A stretch of 45,794 nt of DNA from Collybiopsis luxurians FD-317 M1 (GCA_000827265.1 KN834817.1:60597-106390), one strand, 5' to 3'. Positions 33,504 through 45,367 are shown, counted from the first letter of the stretch. Translations and numbers: made by a program. Notes: generated by a model not told the origin, from the sequence alone.

Positions 33504-35035
33504 CGTTCAGAGTGATGAGGGAAAAGGATCTAAACGAGTCTCGGTAAATGGGCCAGGAAAGAAGAGGGCAACCAAAGGGCAACAAGCCAGCGCGCTTCGG
33601 TACCTAATCGGGCGCTTCAGTTAGGCCTTTACCAATCTCTAATGCGTAATCCCCGACTCTGACCGAAGGGAAGGGAGGGCTTGTGTTTGCTACGATCGGC
33701 CAAAATCTTTGCAAAATCTTCCTAAATTTCGCCCCAATAGGTAATTCTTTCACACACCCTTATCTAATCTCTATATTCTCATGCCGCGGAATTTATGAAA
33801 CCTTTTCAGGCGCTACATTCTCTTTCCGCTCCCTGACTTACGCAGTTGGGACAGACGTTCTGTAAACGATAGCTATTGCCAATGGATATAGCAATACAGT
33901 TGTCTATTGTGCCTTTTGGGGTTCCCCTGCCGCCGAATCGTTGAGAGACTTACAACTGAATAAACTAAGGCTAGAGACGCTGATGTCCTTTCCCTCGAAT
34001 TCTTCTTGAACTCCCAAATCTGCTGCTGTCCCCAATATTGCGAGAACATGTGTCAAGCTGTATACTGCTCATTCGCCCTTCGATGGGAATCCGTACTTGT
34101 CTATCTGTGTGATGTACTTGAAACATTTGTAGCTGATATTGCACATCCTTTGTTCAGATCTTTTCCTCTCGGAAAAGAGGGTTGATATTCCCAGTGACGT
34201 TTCGTCGGCTAGCTTCTTGAACTCTCTGAAGAGTTCAGTTGATAACATTGCAACCAAATGTATCACCTTCTCTTGATGGAGTCGGGGATTGCTGCCGCGG
34301 GCAGCGCTAAGGATTACATTCACATCCACAGCCAAAGTTACGACTGCCCGCTGTTCCAACTATGTTCGTCTCGCAACCGTTGATATACCAACCTAGAGAC
34401 GCACAAATAAAACAGCCACTAAGGCTTGAGGGGCTTGCAACAAGATCTGCATCAGCAGCACGGCCGCTTAGCGTTCAAGTGGCCAACTTCCAAGTTAGCA
34501 TCCCTATTACCGACTCGGAAACGCACCAGAAAAACAGCCACCGGGGTCTGAGGCCTGAGATCCGAGCGGCTCGCACATAAGTATCAGTATCTGACCCGCG
34601 TTCCCTTGACAAGGCTCATGAAGGTCTTACTAGTAAAAGATAATATCCTCAATCTATATCTTCCTTTGTACGCATTAAACACATTTAAACCCCCCTGTCC
34701 ACCTTGCATCGACCACCGCCTCTTCCAGAAACCGGCAAAATACTTTCTAAAGTACTTAGCGTGCATTCAGTCTGCATAAGTTCAACCCTCCTTTGTCAAT
34801 AATGTAAAGCGTAAGTATACTTACCTGCATCTGTGTATGGCTTTCGATAGGGTTTGTGAAGCTTGAGTGGAACCACCGGCAGCTGCATTGGACCTCCCTC
34901 TTTTATTCTTCATGTACAACCTGGCATTTAAAATCAAAAGCTCAGAATTTTGTTGCAGTGATGCTCAGGACAATCCTTGTACTCCAGAAACTAACCCAAA
35001 GTCCAACCCCAAATCTTCCTTATTGCCCAGCTCTT

Positions 35036-35052
35036 GCGGACCGGAAGACCTC
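35036..35052. other. Empty target site of element 1 in D2
   Basis: D2 reads cttgcggaccggaagacctc where D1 has cttgcggacTGGAA, the LTR, then TGGAAgagttc. One copy of the target is present and no LTR, which confirms the 5-bp duplication and shows element 1 inserted after the segmental duplication. Confidence 0.75.
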
Positions 35053-35195
35053 AAGAGGCTGAGAGTTGTGTGGATGCCTAGTATTCCATTCTTCAAATCT
35101 TGCAGTGTATTCGCGTTATTTGTCAGAAGATATACTTACATTGAGGTCTTACCGACCTACATACTACTTATTACAATCATTCTTGAACCAGTGTT

Positions 35196-35620
35196 GTAGC
35201 GGTTCGGTGCGTGAACCTACTAGTAACTGAACCCCATGTGAATCTTGAAAGTTTGTGAACCTGGAGGTTCAAGATTGGGGGGTGGTAAACCTGAACCAAA
35301 CCTGCAATTGGTTAAGGCCAGGAAATAGATTTAGAAGAGGCAGATCTGTATCACAACTGCCTTCTGTGCCAACTCTACAGGGACCGAAACTCCGTCCCCT
35401 TTTTATAGGTAAGTTACAGAAACCTTGCTGCTTTAACAAAAGGATCCTGCATGAATGTGACCCTCTCTTTATTACTGTGCTAACTAGAAAGCCTAGATGA
35501 TAGCGATGTTATTTGAGGAGTAAGCTTTTTTTTCTTTTTGTGCTTGTATCAATTTGATTCTCATTCAACACTCAGATGGCTTCAAAAATGGGATCTAGAC
35601 CTTGGCTGTGAATGATAACA
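35196..35620. other. Intergenic
   Basis: No gene. A small hairpin is possible at about 35242-35280 (aatcttgaa ... ttcaagatt). Confidence 0.4.
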
Positions 35621-35630
35621 CATCTGCTTC

Positions 35631-35872
35631 ACACTTGACAATTTTTCTGGTCACTATGTTGACTACAAGCCCCAAAACATCACTCTTGAATACTTTAAGC
35701 CCAACCTCATTTCTCCTGTTCAACCAAATGATGGTGGAATCATTCACTGTGTCAAGGCTAAGTATTGCACCAGGCTTGCTCTCTGTATTATTGATTTCAA
35801 TGAAGCAGGCAAAGAAGACATCTTTAAGATTGATCTTCTCTCAGCCATGAAGCTTCTGCTTGGGATGAGGTC
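35631..35872 (+). pseudogene. pogo/Tigger-type (DDE_1) transposase fragment
   Basis: About 80 residues open in one frame, starting TLDNFSGHYVDYKPQNI and including EYFKPNLISPVQPNDGGII, then FNEAGKEDIFKIDLLSAM. In the DDE_1 family LDN.SGH carries the second catalytic Asp and QP.DAGII the third. The rest of the transposase and any inverted repeats are not visible, so this is a relic. Confidence 0.7.
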
Positions 35873-36118
35873 ACTATATATATTACTGTACCATTTCAAG
35901 CACTTCATAAGTCACGGGTCACAGGAGTCCCTCATGGGTCGAAATGTCATACTTTGTCACACATCTCAGCTAATTTTTACGAAAAAAACCAAATTTCGGC
36001 GGCGCCCATGGGCGCTTAACCAATTTTTTGCCGAAACACACATCAAATTTTCCAGAGAATCCCGGAACCTCGAACTTTGAGCCACCGGTCGGCCTGGTGC
36101 TGACTCAAAATCCGAGCC
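35873..36118. other. Intergenic between transposase relic and KDZ-associated gene
   Basis: Includes about 35938-35975 (AAATGTCATACTTTGTCAC...CAGCTAA), shared in opposite orientation with about 22430-22480. Confidence 0.4.
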
Positions 36119-39100
36119 ATGGATTTGAGCCTCACTTTGAGCTGTCCTCGCACAATGAACAACCTTGCCGATGTTGCCAAGCCTCTGCAGGGCTCGTTAG
36201 ATAATGAAATACTACCCACTGAGCTTCTCGCCTTTATGGTGGTGTCTTCAAAAGTAAAGAATAGCATCATCTCACTCTACCCGACTAATCAACTGCCAGA
36301 TAATTGTCCACCTCTCCTCCCTCCAGAAATTGTCGGCCTTCTTTCATGGACATGCAGTATGACAGAGGAAGCAGCTGAAGCCTGCTGGAGTGCTATGCAG
36401 GACACAATATGGGAGCAGGATGATGTGTATCGTACATGTTCAGTCGCTTCTCCTCCCACACTTATACTGATATAATAACAGCATCTTCGAGAAACCTCTG
36501 GCCACCAACTCTCGTTTGTATTAATGAAAACTGTCCATACATAAGGAATAAGAAAAGGTTCCGACTCTCTGGACTGAAGGAGTAATATGCTTAATTATTT
36601 ACAATGGATGGTCCTATTCCAGTAATGGAACACCACATTGGGTGCCAAGGTATGAGGAATCTATGCTTTATTCTGACTAGATATTGATAAATTATCTTTG
36701 TTGCGGCTGTCAACAGATTTACCATCACAACTATTTCATTCAAGAAGAGTCTCCGGAGCTTCAAAATAGGTCCTAATATGACTCCAATACCCTTCTCCAA
36801 GTTCTTCAAGTCTCAGAACATCAATTTGGGGAGATACAGTTGATTTCGATGTGGAGAAATGAGATGCTTTTTGCTTGGTATGTGAAGTATAGTCAAAAGG
36901 GTTTTGAATTCCTGACTTTATTGGCAGAGTATCCGCTACAAACTGTGCTAAGGTCTATGAGGCCTGCCATTGTAACTCCTTCCCTATGCCTATCAACTGG
37001 AATGTCAGTGAACACCTCCATCCAGAGCACATTTACAATGGCTTCAAAATCTTATCACTCCTTGAAAGCCACCTCCACCAGCCTAGCTTGCTTTTTGATC
37101 CTGATAGAATCATCCAATCAAAGCATTTCAATGAGGTTATGTTGACCATAAATTGTGAAATACAGGAATATGGACAACCAGAAGTCAACCATTGTTGCAA
37201 GAGATGTGTTCAGAAGATGGTAGTCAAGGACCAAGGTAAGTGTCCAATATAAACTGCTCCTTTTCTCAGTCTCAATGTGATATCAGTAATTGAGATCTTT
37301 GCTGTTGTGTGCAACAGTGTCACAGTTGGGTGGCCTACCTGTGCAGTTGCTCACTATGTGGGTCTTCTCAAGAGCACAAGGCACATATTCTGTGTAAATC
37401 ATGGAGATGAGAAGGGACAGGAATATTGTATTGTCAGTTGTACCAAGATTGTCAAAAGTGGATTTAAGACATGTACTGACACTTCTCATTGCAAGGCTGA
37501 GCAGACCTACTATGATGTAAGCTGAGCTACATTTCAGTTGAAGAGGCAGTGGGAGAAGGTTGTTGCAAATGAGTTGGAGCCTGATTTGGAAAAGGCTGAA
37601 GAATTGGAGATGCCAATCAGGAAAAGTACCTTAAGCCCAGGCAAATACAGAAAGCCTGAGGATGCCCAGGAAAATGGCCAAATCCTAGGAACCCTCAGGC
37701 ACTCTCAGGTACTCCAAGTTGCTTAGGTTGCTTAGGCTTTCCAGGTTTTGGGCCAGTTCCTAGGCCCTGGAAGATGTTTGAAAATAACCTGAGAGTCCCT
37801 GAGGGCTCCCTAGGGCTCCCTGAGGATCCTAGGAGCAGAAATATTCTAAATGCTACAAATTATACAAAATTAGATTGCAAATATATAGTTATGCATTATT
37901 CTTGTGTAAATGCACAACCAGAACATTTATTTGGTGAGAATTATGCAGAGGTTTTCACTTTCTTTATGAATCACATAATGAGCTCACCATGAACTGTCTA
38001 CAATCAAAAAATTTTTCCCATGGTCCAAACATGCACAATATTATTATAACTTATTGTATATATACTATGTACATATGTATAGGCTTTGTACTACAAAAAT
38101 ATACTGTGGTCAAGTATGTTAAGTCAATACATATAATAAACTGTACTCAAAGTATAATAACTGACTAGTAAAACTGAAGTAATAGGCAACAATACAGCTA
38201 TATAATAAAATACAATACTACAGTACATTAAGAGCAATACAAGAGTAGAATATATAGAGTAGAGTAAATAGAAGGACAGATGAAAGTATATTTTATTATT
38301 TCACATTTATATATTGAAGCCTCCAGGATCCTCAGGGATCCCCAGGGACTCTCAGGCTCCACAGGATTTGGGGGGTGTCCCTTGGCATCCTGGGCAGCCT
38401 ATGTAGCCCAGGACTCCTGAGAAGCCTTAAACTGCCTGAGGACAACCCATAACAACCCATATGTGCCTGGGCTATAGGGACTTTCTTCTGATCAGTGGGG
38501 AATGAAGCTGTTTTTGAGGCTATGATTTCAGAAAAGGGTGGAGCTAGGAAGAAAATGATTTGAGGCCAGTTTGGGCAGAAATGGTCAAAGTGTGAGGAGC
38601 TTATTGTCACTCCATGTGACATGACATTGGTGCAAGAAACACTGCTGCACTCAGAAGGCTTTGCACAAGTTGCCATATGTTTCTTCTCCAGCTATTGTCA
38701 CTTGCCCTCATGCTATATTATCCAAAACTTCACATTCAAAATGTTCAAAGACTGGTGAATTCCAAATCACTTTATCTATGACTCAAACTGTATTCTGTCA
38801 AAATATGTCCATAATGAAAAGACAGTGCCACCTGAAATTCAGAAGTTCCCCGAAAATATTGGCCTAGCAGTTGACATCTTTCACTTCAAGTGCAAGCACA
38901 AGGAATCAGACAAGTATTGTGCCAACCACTGCAACCCATATCAGCTCATGGAGATGCTATATGTGGATAAGGACAGGAAGGAATGATGGTATTTCAACAC
39001 ATCCATTGTGGAACAGACAAATAATTGGTTTAGATGCCATCATTCCATTTGCCGAGAAATGGGTGTAACTTTCTATGAGTTCTTTCTTAACCAAATGATT

Positions 39101-39169
39101 CTATTGAAGAACAAGGAGATGAAGAAGAAGCTCCACAATGAGGGGTGTATTCCTATATATTGGATGTAG
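36119..39169 (+). pseudogene. CxC5/CxC6-type cysteine-cluster gene associated with KDZ transposons
   Basis: Pieces in order: MDLSLTLSCPRTMNNLADVA, LLPPEIVGLLSWTCSMTEE (36119-36475); RVSATNCAKVYE (near 36925); YGQPEVNHCCKRCVQKM (37169-37220); a 51-nt intron 37236-37286; VVCNSVTVGWPTCAVAH, HIFCVNH, CIVSCTKI, FKTCTDTSHCKAEQTYYDV; then a TGA (37523-37525) before ATFQLKRQWEKV. After an insertion: GQFGQKWSKCEELIVTPCDM (from about 38550), VDIFHFKCKHKESDKYCANH (38867 on) and WYFNTSIVEQTNNWF..HHSICREMGV (to 39070). These match the Cys/His pattern of the CxC5/CxC6 families found next to KDZ transposases in basidiomycetes. Stops and frame breaks make it nonfunctional. Family assignment is from memory of the motif order. 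Confidence 0.65.
37627..38482. mobile_element. Insertion with imperfect inverted ends inside the KDZ-associated gene
   Basis: The ends are imperfect inverted repeats: left AGTACCTTAAGCCCAGGCA, right read inward AGTCCCTATAGCCCAGGCA, with further CCTGAG/CTCAGG-rich matches inside (37788-37835 against 38325-38365). The core (37850-38310) is AT-rich and non-coding. It separates two halves of one gene. Target duplication is unclear. Confidence 0.5.
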
Positions 39170-39199
39170 CTGTATCATAGCTGTATTGTAGTTGAATAA

Positions 39200-39300
39200 A
39201 GTAAAGTACATAGTCAAATGGAGTAATGTAGTCAAATTGGTAAAGTAAGGTAGCCAAATGTAGCCAAATTGGTGAAGTAAGGTAGCCAAATTGGATAAAA
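39200..39300. repeat. Short minisatellite
   Basis: About 22-bp units of gta-g-[tc]-caaattggt-[ag]-aagtaag repeat three to four times, just after the KDZ-associated gene. Confidence 0.6.
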
Positions 39301-39326
39301 TAGCCAAAATTAAATCATCACTGCTT

Positions 39327-39925
39327 TCACTCATCCTCATCTTTGCCAGTCTCTTCATTGTCCAAGTCAGTCTTCATATGAGATACAGCCTGCTTGACCC
39401 TACAATGGGCACTATGTTTTGCTTGATATGGATCAACAGTAGCCTGCATCACCTTCTCCCAAAGCCCATTGTCTGTCAGGCCTGCTGAATGAAACTGTTC
39501 ACAAGTGCTTTCAGTTAAGCTTTTCCAGCAAGCACGGTGACTGTGGATACTGGTCTCCAGATATACAGTGAGATGTGGGAAGTGTTGCCAGAACTTTTGC
39601 TTCATGTTACCTGCAGAGTTGCAGTCAGCCAGGTTGGCAAAGTATTCATTCAAGATGGTGATAGCGCGATAGCCAGTTGGCCATTTGTTGCGGTTGCAGG
39701 ATGCACATGACTTAATCATGTTCACCTCTTTCTTGATGTCCTCCGGTGTGCCTGACCTAATCATGTTTGCCCCTTTCTTGACATCCTCCAGTGCTGATAG
39801 TACTTTGCTGTCTGCACTATCTTCCCTGAGGGGTGCCGGCAGTACTTCGCTGTCTGTACTGGCCTCCCAATGGATATCTCCATCATCTACCTCCTCTAAG
39901 CCAGCACTCCAATTTTCTGCATAGA
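39327..39925 (-). CDS. Hypothetical acidic protein exon
   Basis: Open minus-strand frame of about 200 residues beginning after a possible splice acceptor (CTCTATGCAG, near 39926) and ending NEETGKDEDE-stop at 39327. The first third is acidic (EEVDDGDIHWE), then EVNMIKSCASCNRNKWPTG with CxxC, then FWQHFPHLTVYLETS. Family not recognised. It lies antisense just after the KDZ-associated gene and may belong to another transposon or be a real exon; no upstream exon was identified. Confidence 0.35.
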
Positions 39926-40528
39926 GTTGGAGAAGGCATGCAAGGGTATGTCAGAGTGCCTATAGCATTTTCAGACTTGTCTAGAATTGATTTGCCCCTG
40001 TTTAAACTGGAAGCTACACAGCTCACTATTAAATTTTATAGCAGTGAGGTCAGATTGTCTTTATTCACAGCAAAGATGCTCTGGCCTCTCAAGAAAGGAT
40101 ATAAGAAAGATATCAGGTTTATAAATGCTCTTTGTAGGAGTTCAAGTTTACTGGTGATACTTTTGTACCTAGCAGAGATCATTCAGACATGATCCAGGTT
40201 GTCCTTCTACAATCAAGGATTCCTTTTTAAGTTTGTGTTTCCAGAAGATAGGGGGGTGGCTCCTGGCAACTCCAATAAGTGTGGGCACTCCAGGCACCCT
40301 CAAGCTTCCCAAGGGGGGGTCAGATATGCTCAGGCTTTGGAACTGTTTTGCTGATGTGGTGAAAGAAATAGTTGCTGTAAAGGATTTTTAAAAAATTGCA
40401 AAAATTGCCTGAGTGACAAATAACTTTTTTGTTAGAGTAACCTATCTTACCATTGGAAAGAACAGTATCAAATATGAGGGTTAGCTTTGACTCAGAGACA
40501 AATATGGTTTTAAGGGTGGAATTCAAGC
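39926..40528. other. Intergenic, downstream of NLR-C
   Basis: No gene recognised. About 40245-40320 is rich in CCAGG/CCTC blocks resembling the ends of the insertion at 37627-38482. Confidence 0.35.
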
Positions 40529-43500
40529 TCAAAGTGTACTTGTTAGGGCAATGCCATATTCATCACCTTGGGCATTGATGTCAGGCCCTCTGTCATGTAA
40601 AATTTTAACCATGGCATCTTGTTGGTAAGCAGCAGCAGCCTGAGAGGCACTGCCATATTTGCCACCCTGAGCATTGACATTTGCTCCTTTTTGCAGTAAC
40701 AGGTTAACTATTCCCTCATCATTCATAAACACAGCAGCTTGAAGGGCATTGCCATATACACCACCTTGAGCATTGACATCAGCTCCTTTGTCAAGTAGAA
40801 GTTTGACCATGGCTTCATCTTGGTGAACAGCAGCAGCAGCCTGAAGGGCATTGCCATACTTGCCACCCTGAGCATTGACATTTGCTCCTTTTTGCAGTAA
40901 CAGGTTAACTATGCCCTCATTGTGCACAAACTGTACAGCAGCTAGAAGGGCATTGCCATATTCACTATGTTGAGCATTGACATCAGCTCCTCTGTCAAGT
41001 AAAAGTTTGACCATGGCCTCATTTGTGTAATCAGTAGCAGTCTGAAGGGCATTGCCATATTTACCACCCTGAGCATTGACATTTGCTCCTTTTTGCAGTA
41101 ACAATTTAACTATGCCCTCATTATTCATAAACACTGCAGCTTGAAGGGCATTGCCATATTCACCACCTTGAGCATTGACATCAGCTCCTTTGTCAAGTAA
41201 AAGTTTGACCATGGCCTTATTTTGGTAATAAGCAGCAACCTGAAGGGCATTGCCATATTTACCACTCTGAGCATTGACATTTGCTCCTTTTTGCAGTAAC
41301 AATTTAACTATGCCCTCATTATTCATAAACACAGCAGCTTGAAGGGCATTGCCATGTTCACCACCTTGAGCATTGACATCAGCTCCTCTGTGAAGTAGAA
41401 GTTTGACCATGGCCTTATCTTTGTAAACAGCAGCAGCTTGAAGGGCATTGCCATATTTACCACCCTGAGCATTGACATTTGCTCCTTTTTGCGGTAACAG
41501 GATAACTATGCTGTTATTGTTCCTCTGTACAGCAGCCAGAAGGGCATTGCCATACACACCACCTCAAGCATTGACATCAGCTCCTCTGTCAAGTAGAAGT
41601 TTGACCATGGACTTATCTTTGTAAACAGCAGCAACCTGAAGGGCATTGCCATATTTACCACCCTGAGCATTGACATTTGCTCTTTGTTGCAGTAACAGGT
41701 CAACTATGCCCTCATTGTTTATAAACACAGCAGCTAGAAGGGCATTGCCATATTTACCACCTTGAGCATTAACATCAGCTCCTTTGTCAAGTAAAAGTTT
41801 GAGCATGGCCTCATTCTGGGAAACAGCAGCAGCCTGAAGGGCATTACCATATTCACCACCCTGAGCATTGACATTTGCTCCTTTTGCAAGTAAAAGTTTT
41901 ACCATGGCCTCTTGTTTGTAAACAGCAGCAGCCTGAAGGGCATTGCCATATTTACCACCCTGAACATTGACATTTGCTCCTTTTTGCAGTAACAGGTTAA
42001 CTATGCTCCCATTATTCCTCCATACAGCAGCCAGAAGGGCATTGCCATATTCACCAGCCTGAGCATTGACATCAGCTCCTCTGTCAAGTAAAAGTTCAAT
42101 CATGTTCTTGCTCTCATTGACAGCAGCAACTTGAAGTGCATTCCCATATCTGCTGATTTTCATATTGACATCAACCCCACAACTGAGTATCTTTTCAGCA
42201 ATGGTTGGATGGTCATATCTTGCTGCAACATAGAGTGCTGCCGTAGAATCACTCACACTGCAGAGACTGAGCATCTCCTGACTTGATGTCAGCAACCCTT
42301 CACATATCAAACAGAAAATTGGGGTTGAATTTTCCCTTTATTGTAAGCATTAAAATAATTTTGATTTACCCAGTCCTGAAAAGACGGTATTTTACTTGTA
42401 GCAGATTTTACTATTTTATGATGGAGGGAACTCTGAACATTTGCTTCAACAAATTTGGCATGTTTTGACCAGTTTTGCAAAGCATACCACTGTAAGGATT
42501 TGTAGTAACTTTCCCAAGGTTTTTTCTTATCAATCTTTTGCATCATATATATTATGCATGTCTGGGCAATCGCTTCATGAGCCAGAAGTTCATTAATCTC
42601 AATTAATCCGGCAGTGTGAGATGAATTGTATTGACCAATCAAGAACTCTTTCACAGATGCATGTGCCACTAGAACAACTGAATATGTCTCAACTGTCACC
42701 AGAGTGGAATCAATGATTGAATGAATATTAACATTCATTTCATTAGCTTGTTCCACAGTTATTCTCTAGATCAACCATTAAAATCTCTGAAATCTGTCCA
42801 ACAGTCAGTGGCCAGAATGAATATAGAAGCCACAAAAAAAGATGATAAGCATCTTTTCCACTTTTTTTCTTCATTGTTTGCTCCATTGCTTGATTATAAG
42901 TTTGCTCCAGATCTTCAGGCAGATCTGCCAAAGCTTCACAGACAGATTTAGGGGTCGCACAATCTTTAAGTGTCTTTAGCTGACAGTCCACCCAGTGGAA
43001 TCTGTGGGCATATGCTTTAGAAACAAGAATAATCATGGACTACATTTTTGACAACTTACTGTCCCTGCGCTGTTCTCTTTAAAGTCCTCATGACTTCATC
43101 CCTCAAATCTCCTTTAAAACTATATTTTGCCATTTCTTTGTCCAGATATATCCCGATATCCTTATCAGTGTTGGCACCTCTACTATCCAATGAAATCTCA
43201 AAGCATCTCTCTGCAATTTCCCTTTCTAACCTGTAGCGGCTTGTAACAAGAATGCAAAATTGCCTAGGCAGATTTTTCAGCCATTGCATAACCTCGAAAG
43301 GTTCACCACATTCATCCATGGCATCCAAAATCATATAGCCCCCACTGATAGTCTCAAAGACTTCTTTCAATGCATTTTCCAAGGCTTTTACGGTAGGCGG
43401 AGATCCAGTAAGGCCTTGCCTACTGCATTGGTCAAACAATTTTTTCAGCACAGGATGGATGCTTGTGCTATGGGCACCGGTCCAATCCAGAAGAGATAAT

Positions 43501-44812
43501 AGGAAGCCACGAAATGTAGACCTTTGTCCTGTATTATCATGAGAATCAAAGTAGTGACACCAGACATTGTCTGGGGCTACTTTCTTAAGGTCTCCAATAA
43601 TTGTAGTGCTAGCACAGGATTAGTTCAATGCTTTCAAATTTCATCATAAAACTCACATTAAAATGGTCTTGCCAGATCCAGCTTCAATGGGTTGTCAGCA
43701 ACAACCTACTGTGCTAGGTACATTTTCCCATACCTTTACCCTGAATCCAAAGTAAACCTAGGCTTTGCTTCCATTCATTATATTCAGGATGGTCAAGGAT
43801 CCATTGACCAGTACCCCCGGTTCTTTTATCATCTGCAGTTTGAAAGTTTGTGGCGCAATCAGGAGCATTTAGCCACTCTCGAATATTTTTCCTTTCATCA
43901 GCGAGCTTCATTTCATCACTCACTGTCGAGGGCCAAATCCAATGAGTGCTTGTTGTGATGGTGAGATGTATTACTTACAACTGACAGTGAACGTTGAATT
44001 ATTGATAGTGAAATGAGAAGCGTTTGGAAACATGCTAATCATATATGATTATCAGATGGCTACTCACTGCGGCGGACCCAAAATTTTGTGTCCAAAATTA
44101 TCACCGAGATTTTATATTGAAAATCGAAGTTTTTCTCTTTCGAAAATTTATTAGGAATATGATTCCTTTTACACTAGAAAATTGTATTGAAAAAAGTGAA
44201 AAATGTCAATGGAAAATTTGAATAAATCTCACCAGTAAAACCTACTGAAATTATTTTCGCAAAATGGTCTGAATTTTGCTGGGAATATCTTATCAATCCC
44301 ACCTGTTATCTTGATTCAATTTCAGTCATGATTCAAAAAAATTACACAACCCTAAAGTACACCATACTTAGAAGTAATTGAATTGAAATTGGACATCATT
44401 AGGGTTGCAAAATTTTTTTTGAATCACAAGCGAAATTGAATCAAGATAATGGGCAGGATTGATAAGATATCCCCGGTGAAATTCAGATCATTTTGCGAAA
44501 ATAATTTCAGTAGGTTTTACTGGCAAAATTTATCACAATTTTCCATTGAAATTTTTCACTTTTTTAAATACAATTTTCTAGTGTAAAAGGAATTGTATTC
44601 CTGATTAATTTTCGAAAGAAAAAAGCTTTGATTTTCAATATAAAATTTCGGTGATAATTTCGGATGCAAAATTTTGGGTCCGCCACAGTGACTCTTGTAA
44701 CTACAACAATTATTATCACCTTCTGTTGACAACTGAGTTTCTGCAATGCAATGAGCAAGTATATATCAGAAGATACATGATCAACATACTGCATAGCCTG
44801 TGAATTGCTCAT
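40529..44812 (-). pseudogene. NLR-C: broken paralogue of NLR-A
   Basis: Same exon plan as NLR-A: 44790-44812, 44720-44740, 43979-44034, 43734-43922, 43657-43681, 43060-43608, then the long last exon from 43001. It keeps MSNSQAM, MFPNASHFTINNSTF, P-loop GKAGSGKT and YMILDAMDEC. Exon 4 is 18 nt longer than in A (MKLADERK insertion). Three breaks follow: a 2-nt deletion near 42753-42758 (TGTGTGG to TGTGG), a 1-nt deletion in a G run at 42321-42324, and a TGA at 41564-41566. The two deletions sum to three and restore frame only after about 145 residues. About 17 ankyrin units remain, and the array ends abnormally (GIALTSTL-stop). Intron 2 carries a 626-bp foldback element. Without correction the protein would end before the ankyrin region, leaving a NACHT-only product. 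Confidence 0.88.
44062..44693. mobile_element. 626-bp foldback MITE with CACTG ends and ACT target duplication
   Basis: The element occupies 44065-44690: it starts CACTGCGGCGGACCC and ends GGGTCCGCCACAGTG, flanked by ACT (44062-44064 and 44691-44693). It is an imperfect palindrome nearly end to end, with the turn near 44360-44400. NLR-A has the empty site gatggctACTcttgtacc at about 2981-2995. CACTR ends and a 3-bp target duplication fit CACTA/EnSpm (CMC) elements. It sits inside intron 2 of NLR-C: 685 nt there equals the 56 nt of the NLR-A intron plus 629. Confidence 0.9.
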
Positions 44813-44857
44813 AGGGGGATCCTGGAAACAGCAGTCTTGCTCGCCTTCTTATATTTC
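44813..44857 (-). promoter_or_regulatory. Core promoter of NLR-C (weakened TATA)
   Basis: The minus strand reads AAATATAAG at the position where NLR-A has ATATATAAG, 36 nt before the ATG at 44812. GGCGAGC is kept. A 2-bp loss shortens the TATA element. Confidence 0.4.
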
Positions 44858-45152
44858 ACTCTGAAGGATCCAGTGACCATTCTTATTGATTGATTCCATG
44901 CATAATATTAATCCGGCTTCTGTCATGATCATACTATCTACCATTCTTTGATCGCGTTTTTGGCCACATTGTTAGCACCGGTTGCTTGCCATTGATCCTT
45001 CAACCTTCCTTCCACCATGTTGCATCCAGAATCCGCAATGAGGTCAGGGCATTTGAATTCTGCATGTGATGCCTGTTCTCAGTTTGCCATGGCCCTGCAA
45101 ATTTGCTCACTACTTATCTGCCCGATACAATATATAGACATGGCAGTGTCTG
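44813..45152. repeat. 5' flank duplicated with NLR-A (matches 3107-3447)
   Basis: Counterpart of the NLR-A flank, depleted in CpG relative to it. Similarity ends at gtctgg (about 45152). Confidence 0.8.
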
Positions 45153-45367
45153 GAAATAGCAATAATGTATCAGGTGAGGAAGCAGTGAACAAACCATTTG
45201 CAAAAGTGATCAGGTAAAAACAGCAATCATCATCACCTTCACCCTCAATACACTCCCAACTTGGAAAAAAATCCATCGAGCAGATTTTCGAGTAGAAAGT
45301 AGATAAATGAGTGTATATTTTGGCGGCGTAGAGATATGAGCTGAATTATACACTTTCATTTGCAATG
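45153..45367. other. Unassigned, possibly outer arm of the next foldback element
   Basis: Begins where NLR-A similarity stops. No gene seen. It may be part of the left arm whose partner lies beyond the window. Confidence 0.35.

Larger units (their letters stand above)
31878..35195. repeat. Segmental duplication copy D2
   Basis: Aligns with 5436-7947 plus 21781-21935. It has no gypsy insertion and contains about 660 bp (about 33650-34315) absent from D1. That extra block includes a minus-strand stretch of about 80 residues without family resemblance. Confidence 0.85.

Noticed and set aside
37517..37537. A 21-nt intron (GTAAGC..TTTCAG) in the KDZ-associated gene
   Set aside because: Too short to splice; read through, it encodes VS-stop-ATFQLK, which matches the family, so it is a premature TGA.
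38332..38676. Minus-strand 114-residue frame
   Set aside because: Antisense to the insertion end and the KDZ-associated gene.
41561..41568. Tiny inversion (ttga to tcaa) as origin of the NLR-C stop
   Set aside because: Two transitions explain it equally well; four bases cannot decide.
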